NCBI GenBank assembly: GCA_947498325.1
Contig: CANMKE010000008.1
Span: 109,847-173,846 of the forward strand
Length of the DNA stretch: 64,000 nt
Direction: 5' to 3'
From: an uncultured Persicobacter sp.
Lineage (GTDB): Bacteria; Bacteroidota; Bacteroidia; Cytophagales; Cyclobacteriaceae
The notes under the pieces are model-generated. The model was given only the letters and a program-made list of their open reading frames with translations. It was not told where the DNA came from and did no database searches. A program made the translations under genes and the position numbers. Shown here piece by piece: positions 38,416 through 47,008 of the stretch. Numbering within the stretch: position 1 is the first letter of the stretch; each line of letters opens with the position of its first letter.

Positions 38416-39606
38416 ATGGAGGGATTTTCCTCAGTTACGGAGGTCATCGGGATACTGAATTCTTCCAAGGACTTGCTGCAGGAGATGTTTACGAAGCGGA
38501 ACGATCTGTCTTTTCGTTTTGAGCATGCTTTGGAGTTGATGGAGGAGGACAAACTGAATCAGCTTTTGTTGCGTGGGGTGATTGAACAGTCGGGGAATTA
38601 TCTGAGTATTTCGGATGATATTTTTACTTTTCTGGAGACGGTTTTGGGGGCTTCTGAGGAGATCAACACGGCTTTTATCAATGACCTGATCGCGAGTCTG
38701 AAGCAGAATATCAAGTATTTTCTTGGAGAGGAGAAGAGTGGCAAGAAGGCGCAATATCTGACCAAAGCGAAGCAGAATCTTCGGCGAATAGGGAAGAGCT
38801 GTTACCGTTCGGTGGTGGATCTGAACAGAAATGTGGAGCAGGTTTTTAAGACGGAGCCGAGCTTTAAGCTAAAGAAGGAGAAACTGACGCACTTTGATCA
38901 GAAGAGCCGTGATGTGCGGGAGTTGATGAACCAGACGGAGCAGTTGCTTCGGGAGGAGCATTTGTTTTTTACCACGGCGCTCGATGATGAGCTTTCCGAT
39001 TTGATGCACGAGCTCCGCAAGCAGCTTTCTGAAACAGCACACAATCTGATTGAACTCCAAAGACAGATTATTGATTACCTGAATCAAGTCAAATTTCAAA
39101 CGGATGTAGCACAAAAGCTCGATCAGCTTAAGGCGCTCAAAGATAATTTGGTGCTCGAAGGGCAGACCAATATTCGGTCGGTATTGCAGGCCAGTTCGGA
39201 TGTGATTTTCGAGGCTGAATCCAAGGCACGGATCAAGCTGGGCTTGCCTCAACTCGAAGAGGATGAGGTTTATGATCTGATCCGGAAGATTCACGAGCAA
39301 AAGCTCAAGGGCAAGAAGCGAAAGATGCAGGTGGCGCCACCGCTGAGCGAGGAAGACCTTGCCTTGTCGGCTTCCAAAGAAATTTTCATTGATACCGAAG
39401 CACTGAAAAACAGCTTTATGGCTTCAGGAAACCACCTTTTTGCCTTCATTCAACAATATGAATATCCTCGACGGGTAGATTTTGAGGAGCAGGTTTTGCT
39501 GTACTGTCAATTGATTTCCATTTATGGCGATGAGCTTGAATTTACGGGCGAACACGCCACTTTTGAGCAGACAGAATACGCCATTGTTTATCCCAAAAGC
39601 CTTTAA
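38416..39606 (+). CDS. jetA: Wadjet JetA / MksF-like kleisin subunit
   Basis: This 396-residue, largely helical protein opens a four-gene operon in the order of Wadjet/MksFEBG systems. The N-terminal 120 residues look like a winged-helix region (FRFEHALELMEEDKLNQLLLRGVI), followed by long helices and a C-terminal winged-helix-like part. In these systems JetA bridges the heads of the JetC SMC dimer, like MukF. Identity rests mainly on gene order, size and the clear JetC and JetD downstream, not on a motif in JetA itself. The stop is 2 bases before jetB. Confidence 0.75.
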   Translation: MEGFSSVTEVIGILNSSKDLLQEMFTKRNDLSFRFEHALELMEEDKLNQLLLRGVIEQSGNYLSISDDIFTFLETVLGASEEINTAFINDLIASLKQNIKYFLGEEKSGKKAQYLTKAKQNLRRIGKSCYRSVVDLNRNVEQVFKTEPSFKLKKEKLTHFDQKSRDVRELMNQTEQLLREEHLFFTTALDDELSDLMHELRKQLSETAHNLIELQRQIIDYLNQVKFQTDVAQKLDQLKALKDNLVLEGQTNIRSVLQASSDVIFEAESKARIKLGLPQLEEDEVYDLIRKIHEQKLKGKKRKMQVAPPLSEEDLALSASKEIFIDTEALKNSFMASGNHLFAFIQQYEYPRRVDFEEQVLLYCQLISIYGDELEFTGEHATFEQTEYAIVYPKSL

Positions 39607-39608
39607 TC

Positions 39609-40148
39609 ATGAAATATAAAGCACAAATATTTGAACGCCTATCCAAGGGTAAATTTATCTGTTCCAACGCCAAGGAAGACCGACCATTGTATGATGCGGT
39701 CGAGGAACATCTGGAACAATTACAGCAGGATTTTGGGGAACTAAACTTTTTGCTGGAGCAGGGCGACGGCTATTTTTATTTTTCCCGACGAGAAAACAAG
39801 GCCGCACTTGATCGTAAGTTAAAGGCTGCTTTCAAGTGGATTGATTATATGGATTTTTTCAGGACGTTCAATAGCTCTTTTTCGGCAGGGGTTCACTTTT
39901 CCATTGCTGAAATTGCAAGCGAATTGAAGGTCAATACAGCATTAAAAGAAAAGCTAAGAATTTTCAGCAAAGGCACCGCAAGCAGTGAGTTGGAGATGTT
40001 ACAGAAACTGACCACCGAATTGGTGAACGAGGGCTTTTTGGCGGTAGAAGATGGGCTGGAGTCAAGCTACCGCGTTCTTTCATCTTGGGGGTACCTCGAG
40101 AAACTGATCCTGAAAATTGATATTACCGAAGATTTACACCATTCATGA
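39609..40148 (+). CDS. jetB: Wadjet JetB / MksE-like KITE subunit
   Basis: This 179-residue protein has a two-winged-helix composition typical of MukE/MksE/DUF4194 proteins (LYDAVEEHLEQLQQDFGELNFLL and SFSAGVHFSIAEIASELK). It overlaps jetC by an ATGA, so translation is coupled. JetB binds JetA on the SMC complex. Assignment is supported by position and fold-like pattern. Confidence 0.75.
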   Translation: MKYKAQIFERLSKGKFICSNAKEDRPLYDAVEEHLEQLQQDFGELNFLLEQGDGYFYFSRRENKAALDRKLKAAFKWIDYMDFFRTFNSSFSAGVHFSIAEIASELKVNTALKEKLRIFSKGTASSELEMLQKLTTELVNEGFLAVEDGLESSYRVLSSWGYLEKLILKIDITEDLHHS

Positions 40149-43012
40149 GATATTTAAACAAAGTCATTTTTATCAATAGTGCCTCAGTAAAATTTGCTTC
40201 GGTAGAGCTGGACGGCAATGTACATTTGATTGGAACGCAGGGGGTTGGGAAAAGCACCTTGTTGCGTGCAATATTGTATTTTTATAATGTGAATGGTAGC
40301 GGTTTGGGTATTCCTTCGGGGCCAACAAGCAAGTCGTTTACGGATTACTATTTGCCTTTTGGAAATTCTTATTTGGTATATGAGGTCAAAAAGGAGACGG
40401 GGACGTATTGCGTGATGGCTTTCAAGCATCGGTCGGGGATTTCCTTCCGATTCATTGATGCGCCTTTTCAGGAAAAGCTGTTTATGGATACAGACGGTGC
40501 CGTTTTTGAGCGTTGGGATCAGGTACAAAAGGCGTTATTGACCGAGAAAATTTCCTATTCAAAAATTGTTTCGCAGAACAATCAATTCCGTGACATAATT
40601 TATGGCAATGGCAAGCAGGGACTTGGTTTTAAGAAATATGCGATCATGGAGTCGCGTAAGTATGGCAATATCCCCAAGACGATTCAGTCGATCTTTCTGA
40701 ATGCAAAGCTGGATGCCGATTTCATCAAAAAAACGATCATCTCTTCTTTGGACAATGAAGATCATCAAATTGATTTGATGGCTTATAATAAACATCTGGA
40801 GACCTTTGATCGGCAGATGCAGGATATCCGAGGGTTTAATGATCCACGCTGTCAAAATATTTGCAAAAAAATAGAGGAGCAACGCAAGGAGTATAGCCGA
40901 CAATTAGGTGCGATGAGTGAGACCGCCGAGCAGTTTCAGCGCCTTTATCATTTGTATCAACAGCAGTCACCTTTGCAAAAGAAATGGTTGTCAGACTTGG
41001 AGCAGGGCAGTCGGGAATTGGGACAGAAAATCGAAGATTGCAAGCGACAGTATGCTCAGCAGCGCAGTGAGCTGGATGGTCAGTTGGGGGGCATCAGGAA
41101 CAAGATTGAGGAGGCTAAGCGATATTTGAAAGAATATGAGGCGATGGATATTCAATCGATTATTGATCAGGTGAAGCAGGCACCTGTGCTTCAGGATGAA
41201 AAAAGCGGATTGGAGAATAAGCGGGCAGTGCTTTTGGAGCAGTCCACCGGGATTGCGCAACAGTTCAATAATTTGCAGTTGGCGGAAGAGCAAAAATTAT
41301 CGGCGCAAAAAAATCAGCTGAAGGAGCAGGAGATTGTTTTGGACAAGCAGTTGCTTCGGGCGAAGGAGGAATTGAATATTCAGAGACAGCAACAGGCAGA
41401 TGATTTGCGGGATCGTCAGCAAGAAAAGGTGGCCGTTCTGGATGCGGATATGGAGCAGGCAAATCAGCAAAAAACGGATCAGCAGGTGAAGGTGGAAGCC
41501 GTTAAGCATCAATCATTTTTTCAGGCAGAACGGGAAGCGGTGCTAGGTAAGCGCGCTACTTTGACGGCGGATGTTCAACAAAAATCACAATTGTTGGCTG
41601 AGCTGAAACAGGAGCAAAGCCAATTGAAAGGACAGTTTACTTTGGATGATCGAGAGCTGAAATTTGGTCATCAGCAAAAAGAAGATGCACTGAAAAAACA
41701 TCAGCAATCGGCGCAGGAGTTCCTTGATTTGTGGCAACAAAAGCTCGATGATTCCAAGGATTCTTTCTATGCTTGGTTGGATGAGCACCAACCCCATTGG
41801 CAGTCGAATATCGGTAAGGTGGTGCGGGAAGAGGTGCTTTTTTCTAAGCAGGTGGACGCGCAGTTAGATGATGCTGCTTCAGAAAGTTTCTTTGGTGTGG
41901 CGTTGAATGTGGATCAGTTGCCTGACGGAAATTATTCGCAGGAGAATATGCATCAGCAGATCAAGCAGGGGCAAAAGCAGTTGCAAGATTTGGCGCAGGA
42001 GCATCAGCAATTAGTGGGTGAATTTGAGCTTTCAGCACAAAAACTTCAGGCGGCTTTCAATAAGAAAAATGGGGCATTGGCTACACAAATTGATACGCTG
42101 ACTTATGAACATCAGCAGGCGCAGAGAAAAATTCGTGATGCAGAGGCAGAATTGAAAAGTTTGGAAGAACGGGCAACGGTTGAAAAGCAGGAGAAAATTG
42201 CTGAAGCACAAGAGCAATTGAGCTTTGCAAAATCGAAGGTGGAGCAACTCAAAGGTCAAAAATCAGCACTTGCTTCGCAACTCAAAGCGGATTTGCAGGC
42301 ATTGAAAGCGAGATTTGATGAGGAGGAAAAGCAATTGATTGAAGCGACGGAAGAAGAGCGTGAAGGTTTGCAGGCGAAGGTGCATCAGGCGGAGTTGGCT
42401 TTTGAACAAACAACGAAAAAGCTGTTGGCCGAAAGAGATCAGGCCTTGGCCTCAAAAGGGGTGGACACCGAGCAGGTTGGGCGCATTGAAGCGGAAATCA
42501 AGGAGCTTGACCGACAATTACAGCAGATTGAAGGGCATAAGGAAACGGTGTTGATTTATCAAAGTCGCAAAAGGGATTTGCTGGATCATTTGCCGAAATT
42601 TGAACGGGAGGAGTTGGCTTTGCAGTCGAAATTGATCGAAACCGAGCAAGATTTTGTGGCGCAGGAGAAAGATTTTATTCGTCAGCTGTCGGATCGTAAA
42701 CAGCAGACGGAGCAACAGCGCAAGGTTTGTGATCATATTTCGGAGGGAATTTTGGTTTATCAAAAGCAGTTTGAAAATGGTTCTTTGTATCAATACCTGA
42801 AGTCTGAAAACATGGTGATTGACACAGAAGAAACGGAGCATTCAGCGGATTTGAGCCGAAGAAAAATTGATTTGCAGGAGGAATCACGCATCAATTTTGG
42901 GGTTATTGAGTTAAGCCTTTTCTATTCAATCAATTATATGCTAAAAAACGCTTTCACGTCATTGTGGAGGCGTTTTTTTTTATACCACAGCCTGCAAAAC
43001 GTGAAGATATAG
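40145..43012 (+). CDS. jetC: JetC SMC-like ATPase, N-terminal part, interrupted by the mobile element
   Basis: The first 912 residues are jetC sequence. The last 43, after DLQE at 42869-42880, are read from the inserted element and are not JetC. Walker A is visible as GTQGVGKST (residues 30-38) in a MukB/SbcC-like head. A very long coiled coil follows, about residues 270-860, rich in Gln, Glu and Lys heptads. The signature and Walker B are missing; they lie in the fragment at 51,906. In Wadjet systems JetC extrudes DNA loops and triggers cleavage of small circular plasmids by JetD. The truncated protein cannot make a complete ATPase head, so the system is expected to be silent while the element is present. 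Confidence 0.9.
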   Translation: MRYLNKVIFINSASVKFASVELDGNVHLIGTQGVGKSTLLRAILYFYNVNGSGLGIPSGPTSKSFTDYYLPFGNSYLVYEVKKETGTYCVMAFKHRSGISFRFIDAPFQEKLFMDTDGAVFERWDQVQKALLTEKISYSKIVSQNNQFRDIIYGNGKQGLGFKKYAIMESRKYGNIPKTIQSIFLNAKLDADFIKKTIISSLDNEDHQIDLMAYNKHLETFDRQMQDIRGFNDPRCQNICKKIEEQRKEYSRQLGAMSETAEQFQRLYHLYQQQSPLQKKWLSDLEQGSRELGQKIEDCKRQYAQQRSELDGQLGGIRNKIEEAKRYLKEYEAMDIQSIIDQVKQAPVLQDEKSGLENKRAVLLEQSTGIAQQFNNLQLAEEQKLSAQKNQLKEQEIVLDKQLLRAKEELNIQRQQQADDLRDRQQEKVAVLDADMEQANQQKTDQQVKVEAVKHQSFFQAEREAVLGKRATLTADVQQKSQLLAELKQEQSQLKGQFTLDDRELKFGHQQKEDALKKHQQSAQEFLDLWQQKLDDSKDSFYAWLDEHQPHWQSNIGKVVREEVLFSKQVDAQLDDAASESFFGVALNVDQLPDGNYSQENMHQQIKQGQKQLQDLAQEHQQLVGEFELSAQKLQAAFNKKNGALATQIDTLTYEHQQAQRKIRDAEAELKSLEERATVEKQEKIAEAQEQLSFAKSKVEQLKGQKSALASQLKADLQALKARFDEEEKQLIEATEEEREGLQAKVHQAELAFEQTTKKLLAERDQALASKGVDTEQVGRIEAEIKELDRQLQQIEGHKETVLIYQSRKRDLLDHLPKFEREELALQSKLIETEQDFVAQEKDFIRQLSDRKQQTEQQRKVCDHISEGILVYQKQFENGSLYQYLKSENMVIDTEETEHSADLSRRKIDLQEESRINFGVIELSLFYSINYMLKNAFTSLWRRFFLYHSLQNVKI
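42870..42880. repeat. attL core (11-bp direct repeat)
   Basis: ATTTGCAGGAG is identical to the copy at 51904-51914. The flanking base differs on both sides, so 11 bases is the full exact match. It encodes D-L-Q-E of JetC. Confidence 0.85.
42943..42980 (+). terminator. Terminator at the left end of the element
   Basis: The stem AAAAAACGC/GCGTTTTTT is followed by a T run. It lies inside the read-through tail of truncated jetC and would stop jet transcription from entering the integrase gene. Confidence 0.7.
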
Positions 43013-43098
43013 AAAATTATACATAGGGTTTGATGTCTTTTGAAAATATAGAAAATCATTACTTTCGGGAGTATTTCGGAATACTAAACTTGAAAACG

Positions 43099-44379
43099 AT
43101 GAGAGTAAATTTCAATTTAAAGGGGGATGGGCGCATAAAAAGGCTACATGTACGAATAGCCGACAGCAAGCGATTTGATAAACAGATGCGGATGCCTCAC
43201 TACAATTTTTTAGAATCGGACTGGGACAAAAAGCGGCAAAGGCTAAAACCCCGTTGCAATATGTATGATTATGTGGAGGTAAACGAGGACCTTACCAAAT
43301 TTGAGAATGCAATTTATGGGGCCTTTGCATTGGCAGTAATCAAAGGTACTTTAGATGATGCCTTTTTGAGGAGGGTTTTTAATTCACATTATAAATCATG
43401 CATGGGCAATGACACCACCACGAATTTTGTAATGTGGGTTAAGGGGTATCTATCAAAGGAACTAATCAGCAAAGGTAGGCCAGTATCATTCAATACCATG
43501 CGGGGAAATAATTTGATGTTTTCATACCTTGAGGAGTATGCCCAGGAGCGAAAGATCATTATTTACCATAGTGGCATATCTATTGACTTTATTACTGACT
43601 ACATTGCTTATTTGCGTAATGAGAGGTACTTAGGGAACGGTACCATATCTTTAGCGGTATCTTTTATCAAAAAGATGTGCAAACAAGTAGAGGATGACGG
43701 CATTACAATCTGTCAAGACTATAAGAGGAGCGAATTTATAACAGAGGCCGAAAAGGGGAACGATGTCTATTTGACGGTAGAAGAGATTGAGCGCATCAGT
43801 AAAACATTGATGTCCAATATCCATCAGGAAATAGCTAAAAGTTGGTTACTTATTGGTTTGTGGACAGGCTTAAGGGTATCGGACCTTTTAAACCTGACGG
43901 CAGACAATATTGTAGAGTTAGAAAAGGATGGAGCGACAGAGGCATTTATTAAGGTCCAAACCAAAAAGACAAAGGAGGTCGTTTTTGTTCCACTGCTAAT
44001 GCATGCAAAAGAGATAATAGAGGGGAAAGGTTTCCCTGAGCGCATACCCGCCACAAATTTTAACCGTCTTATAAAGCAGGTCTGCCAGTTGGCAGGATTG
44101 GACACACGGACAGAGGGAAAGGTAGCTAAATCTGTTGTACTACCTAACGGTAAAAGATCTAAAAGGTCTGTAAAGGGTATTTACAAAAAGTGGGAGCTGG
44201 TAACGAGCCATACATGTAGGCGGTCATTTGCCACCAACATGCACGGTAAATTAGATGATCGTTCAATTATGGCTATTACTGGGCATAAATCATATGATAT
44301 GTTCACGAAGTATGTAAAGTCCTCCAAAGAAAGCCAGGCGATAGATTTAGCCGAAAAAGTACGCAAAATTGAATTTTAG
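43099..44379 (+). CDS. int: Tyrosine recombinase (integrase) of the element
   Basis: I choose ATG 43099 (MRVNFNLKGDG), which gives 426 residues and matches the usual opening of Bacteroidetes phage-type integrases. An in-frame ATG at 43030 would add 23 residues. An arm-binding N-terminal region and a SAM-like core-binding domain come first. The catalytic domain has Arg in TGLRVSD (about 259), HTCRRS (His371, Arg374), GHKSYD (His396) and the Tyr nucleophile in MFTKYV (about 405). All expected residues are present, so the enzyme looks active. It lies next to attL and should integrate and, with an excisionase, excise the element. Confidence 0.95.
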   Translation: MRVNFNLKGDGRIKRLHVRIADSKRFDKQMRMPHYNFLESDWDKKRQRLKPRCNMYDYVEVNEDLTKFENAIYGAFALAVIKGTLDDAFLRRVFNSHYKSCMGNDTTTNFVMWVKGYLSKELISKGRPVSFNTMRGNNLMFSYLEEYAQERKIIIYHSGISIDFITDYIAYLRNERYLGNGTISLAVSFIKKMCKQVEDDGITICQDYKRSEFITEAEKGNDVYLTVEEIERISKTLMSNIHQEIAKSWLLIGLWTGLRVSDLLNLTADNIVELEKDGATEAFIKVQTKKTKEVVFVPLLMHAKEIIEGKGFPERIPATNFNRLIKQVCQLAGLDTRTEGKVAKSVVLPNGKRSKRSVKGIYKKWELVTSHTCRRSFATNMHGKLDDRSIMAITGHKSYDMFTKYVKSSKESQAIDLAEKVRKIEF

Positions 44380-44388
44380 CGACAAAAC

Positions 44389-44691
44389 TTAACTTTTTGG
44401 CCTTTTTATGATCGTTATTACCTTAGTGCCATCAGCAAGCACTTTGGTAATTTCGGTTTCTTTTAGCCTTGTTTCCACCACTCCCTTATAGGCGTATCTT
44501 TCAGTAGGGACAATAGTACATAGTATTTTGACTCCAATAGTATTGGCTATTCTTTCTAATGATCTAAGACTCGGATAGTAGGTCATTTGCCGCCTCCAGT
44601 TGTAAAGGGTAGAAAACCCCACGCCAGCCCTCACAGCTACCTATCCCAATTGTTGGCTATAATTCCTTAGGTCAGATGCAATTGCCCTTAT
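44389..44691 (-). pseudogene. Decayed HTH regulator with in-frame stop and lost start codon
   Basis: Leftward reading from 44691 gives IRAIASDLRNYSQQLG, a TAG at 44643-44641, then VAVRAGVGFSTLYNWRRQM and PSLRSLERIANTIGVKI. This is a classic HTH regulator in which the stop falls inside the DNA-binding domain. The first codon is ATA where an ATG is expected. Both defects could be single G-to-A changes (ATG to ATA, TGG to TAG), which is inference. A short product from GTG 44634 (81 residues) could still be made but would lack the first helices. The convergent integrase ends 9 bases away. Confidence 0.6.
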
Positions 44692-44718
44692 GTGTGTATT
44701 AGTTGGTTGATTAGTATA

Positions 44719-44733
44719 TTGATGCTACATCAA
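44719..44733. promoter_or_regulatory. Palindromic operator candidate
   Basis: TTGATG-CTA-CATCAA has perfect 6-bp arms. It lies between the start region of the leftward HTH gene and the rightward zinc-ribbon gene, where an autoregulatory repressor site is expected. Confidence 0.5.
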
Positions 44734-44750
44734 CATAACACTATATAGCC

Positions 44751-45161
44751 ATGCCTAAGAAATGCCCATCATGCAAACAGCCCATAACAAGTAAAAACCC
44801 TAAAGTACGGTATTGCTCGTTAGAGTGTAGGCAGAAGCACACAGGACCAATAGGGGTAACAGTGCATGCGCCAGTAGGGACAAGTAAGTACCAATGCCCA
44901 GTATGTAGCGGATATTATCAGGCCAATTATAAGCATGTATATTTTTGTAGTGAGCGGTGCTGGAGGGTGAACGTTTATAATACTGTCATGAGTATTTCAG
45001 ATAATGATACTGATAAGCCAAAAGAAAGGAGGTCAAAGTTCGAGCGGTTTAAAAGAGATGTAGCCAGAAAGAAGCGCCAGGAGAGGGAAGAACATCAGCG
45101 GTATTATGACGAATATTATAAGAACTCAAAGAGAAAGAAGCCAAAATTTAAGGAGTTATAG
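44751..45161 (+). CDS. Small double zinc-ribbon protein
   Basis: This 136-residue protein has two Cys4 motifs: CPSCKQPITSKNPKVRYCSLEC near residues 4-26 and CPVCSGYYQANYKHVYFCSERC near residues 46-68. A strongly basic Lys/Arg-rich tail follows. The arrangement suggests a nucleic-acid-binding protein. It is divergent from the decayed regulator and may be an early or regulatory gene of the element. No named family is recognised. Confidence 0.75.
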   Translation: MPKKCPSCKQPITSKNPKVRYCSLECRQKHTGPIGVTVHAPVGTSKYQCPVCSGYYQANYKHVYFCSERCWRVNVYNTVMSISDNDTDKPKERRSKFERFKRDVARKKRQEREEHQRYYDEYYKNSKRKKPKFKEL

Positions 45162-45741
45162 ACACGTAAGCCCAGGGGGTTTTTAAAAAACGGTCAAGCC
45201 CCGTATACCACAGCCTCTCTCAAACGTGTAGGCGCAACGTGAGCCGATTTTTTTAGCCATTGGGGTATAGACTTGTAAAATTATACATGTTGGCCCATTG
45301 GCTTTTTGGGGGGTGTGGTTTTTTTGTTTAAATATGACAAAACATATTTTGCCGTTTTATTTTTTTTATCAAAGCCTATATACTAATTTTTTTAGGGGTT
45401 AAATTGTTGGTGTAGAGGGTTTTATGTGGTTTACGGTCATTTAATTTCTCGAAAAATGCTATCTGATTTGTGGTAAAACCCCGAAAAAATCAAGACTATT
45501 TTAGTAAGTTTTCGGATTTTTTCTTTGGCTGAAATTGTACTATAATAATTTTTAGAGTCCTATTTGTGGAGGATTGTCGTAGGGACCTATAATGTATTTT
45601 GATGCGTTGATTTGTTTGGGTGATGAAAATCTATATCTTTAAGTGTTCCATGACTCCCCCTAATATGATTGGAATGAAATACTGTTATTTTTGAGTATCG
45701 AGCGCACCAGGGGGAGGCGCTTTTTTTGTTTCTATACAGCT
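45162..45741. other. Non-coding region of the element with a subterminal-repeat copy
   Basis: About 580 bases have no gene. They contain a near copy (45205-45290) of the DNA just inside the left end (42981-43024). Shared pieces are TATACCACAGCCT, CAAACGTG/AAAACGTG and AAATTATACAT. An inverted pair, GAAAAAATC/GATTTTTTC, lies at 45483-45523. The region could hold recombinase arm sites or a packaging signal. Confidence 0.5.
45686..45727 (+). promoter_or_regulatory. Promoter -7 box and 5' hairpin of the capsid cassette
   Basis: TATTTTTG at 45686-45693 fits the Bacteroidetes -7 consensus TAnnTTTG. A good -33 element at the right spacing is not evident. Right after it comes a hairpin, AGCGC-accaggggga-GGCGCT, with a T tract that ends 15 bases before the first capsid-cassette gene. 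This may be a mRNA-stabilising leader or an attenuator. Confidence 0.45.
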
Positions 45742-45990
45742 ATGAATAAAGATGATTTAATTGATGGTGTTTCAGGACTTGATGCATTTATGGGCAGTAA
45801 TAAAGGCGATGTGCCATCATGGGCATATAGGCAACTTATGGCACAAAGGGAAGGACTGGAGGAGGCAAAGCATCAGGATTTACTTTATGGACTCCCTTCG
45901 GGGGGCTTTGGTAGGTCCACTTTTGTAGGACTGGAGAGGGCGAAAGCTCAAAAGGCCGAAATTCAAAGATTAATTAAACTAACATACTGA
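45742..45990 (+). CDS. Small protein upstream of the capsid gene
   Basis: From ATG 45742 (MNKDDLIDGVSG) it has 82 residues. A TTG at 45691 is in frame but falls inside the leader hairpin. It is acidic then basic, with a helical C-terminal part (LERAKAQKAEIQRLIKL). The stop is 1 base before the capsid start, so the two are translationally coupled. A scaffold, decoration or capsid-size factor is possible from position alone. Confidence 0.6.
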   Translation: MNKDDLIDGVSGLDAFMGSNKGDVPSWAYRQLMAQREGLEEAKHQDLLYGLPSGGFGRSTFVGLERAKAQKAEIQRLIKLTY

Positions 45991-45991
45991 T

Positions 45992-46939
45992 ATGGAGTCA
46001 AACAATAACTCAATACTATTTGCAATCCCTGATATGGAAATTATTACCATCACAGGGGGAGAGGGGAGCGGCCTTGATTATATTTTTGATGGTAAGAATG
46101 ATATTGGTACCGATAAGCCCATTCCAAGTACTTGGATGGATAAGAAAATATCTGAGATGCTTACAGCGCCTCCTGAGATTTTGGCAAGACTGGGATGTCA
46201 GACGGACAGGTATATACTTGACTCAAATTATATATCGGTTGCAGGTATTGAGAACGGTTTAGGACATTATAATGTAATTGATGCAGACGCCAAAACATCA
46301 GCAGGAAGCATAAACATTAGGTTTGCGAACTTTCAGCCTAACTCTAAATGTATCCATGTAAGACTTGAAGCATCAAAAAGGTGGTTAATTCAAGGTGAGA
46401 AGAGCCGTATAGAGAAGGCCATTATAGCAAATGTTAAAAAAGAGATTGATTGCATATTTACAAACTATGTAGCGGACCAATTGATTAAGGGTGTGGGCAA
46501 GACAGACGGAAAAGGTACCGATACAACGGCGGCAACTTCGACAGGTCCAATGACATTGGCTAAATTGCTTACTGAGCGCGAAGGATTGATAAACGATAAC
46601 ATTTGGACCCAAAACATAGGCTACTTAACCTCGCCAGGTCAAGAAAAAGCCTTATTAAGTGAAGCATCAAAACCTATTCAGGTAGGACTGGCAGTAAATG
46701 GAGAGGTTACAGGCATTGGTGGTAGAATGATCAGCAGCGGATTACCTGCATTAGCAAGCCATACTATTTGCGGTGATTTTAGTCAGGTGTATATTAGCTC
46801 ACCAAATAGTGTTGAAGTTATGAGGGATGATTTAACGGAAGCATCAAAAAGACTAACATTGTTTGATTTTTGGTTTTACTTTGATGTGAAGCTAACACAG
46901 CCTAAAGGTATTAGAATTTGGAACCATGCAGCATCATAA
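45992..46939 (+). CDS. HK97-fold-type major capsid protein
   Basis: This 315-residue protein shows the pattern of tailed-phage capsid proteins in its C-terminal half. It has YLTSPGQEKALLSE, GEVTGIGGRMISSGLPAL, ICGDFSQVYISSPNSVEVMRDD and a terminal FYFDVKLTQPKGIRIWNH. This is the usual order of A-domain and P-domain motifs. No long N-terminal scaffold (delta) domain or prohead protease is present. In a 9-kb element without other head, packaging or tail genes, the protein may form a small capsid filled by helper-phage machinery, or interfere with helper capsids. Fold assignment is by motif pattern, not by search. Confidence 0.75.
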   Translation: MESNNNSILFAIPDMEIITITGGEGSGLDYIFDGKNDIGTDKPIPSTWMDKKISEMLTAPPEILARLGCQTDRYILDSNYISVAGIENGLGHYNVIDADAKTSAGSINIRFANFQPNSKCIHVRLEASKRWLIQGEKSRIEKAIIANVKKEIDCIFTNYVADQLIKGVGKTDGKGTDTTAATSTGPMTLAKLLTEREGLINDNIWTQNIGYLTSPGQEKALLSEASKPIQVGLAVNGEVTGIGGRMISSGLPALASHTICGDFSQVYISSPNSVEVMRDDLTEASKRLTLFDFWFYFDVKLTQPKGIRIWNHAAS

Positions 46940-46974
46940 ATTATAGAGTATAAATAGATCTTTTCGTACAGTCT

Positions 46975-47008
46975 AAGCCGTTTCCTGAAGGGGGAGCGGT
47001 TTTTTTTG
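46975..47008 (+). terminator. Terminator after the capsid gene
   Basis: The hairpin AGCCGTTTCC-tgaa-GGGGGAGCGGT is followed by eight T. Confidence 0.7.

Noticed and set aside
44389..44730. TAG read as glutamine (alternative code 15, known in some phages)
   Set aside because: Reading TAG as Gln would repair this gene, but the integrase and the zinc-ribbon gene in the same element end at TAG, and other genes use standard code. Mutation is simpler.
45162..45741. A tRNA or known riboswitch in the gene-free region of the element
   Set aside because: No cloverleaf or conserved riboswitch core could be traced by eye.
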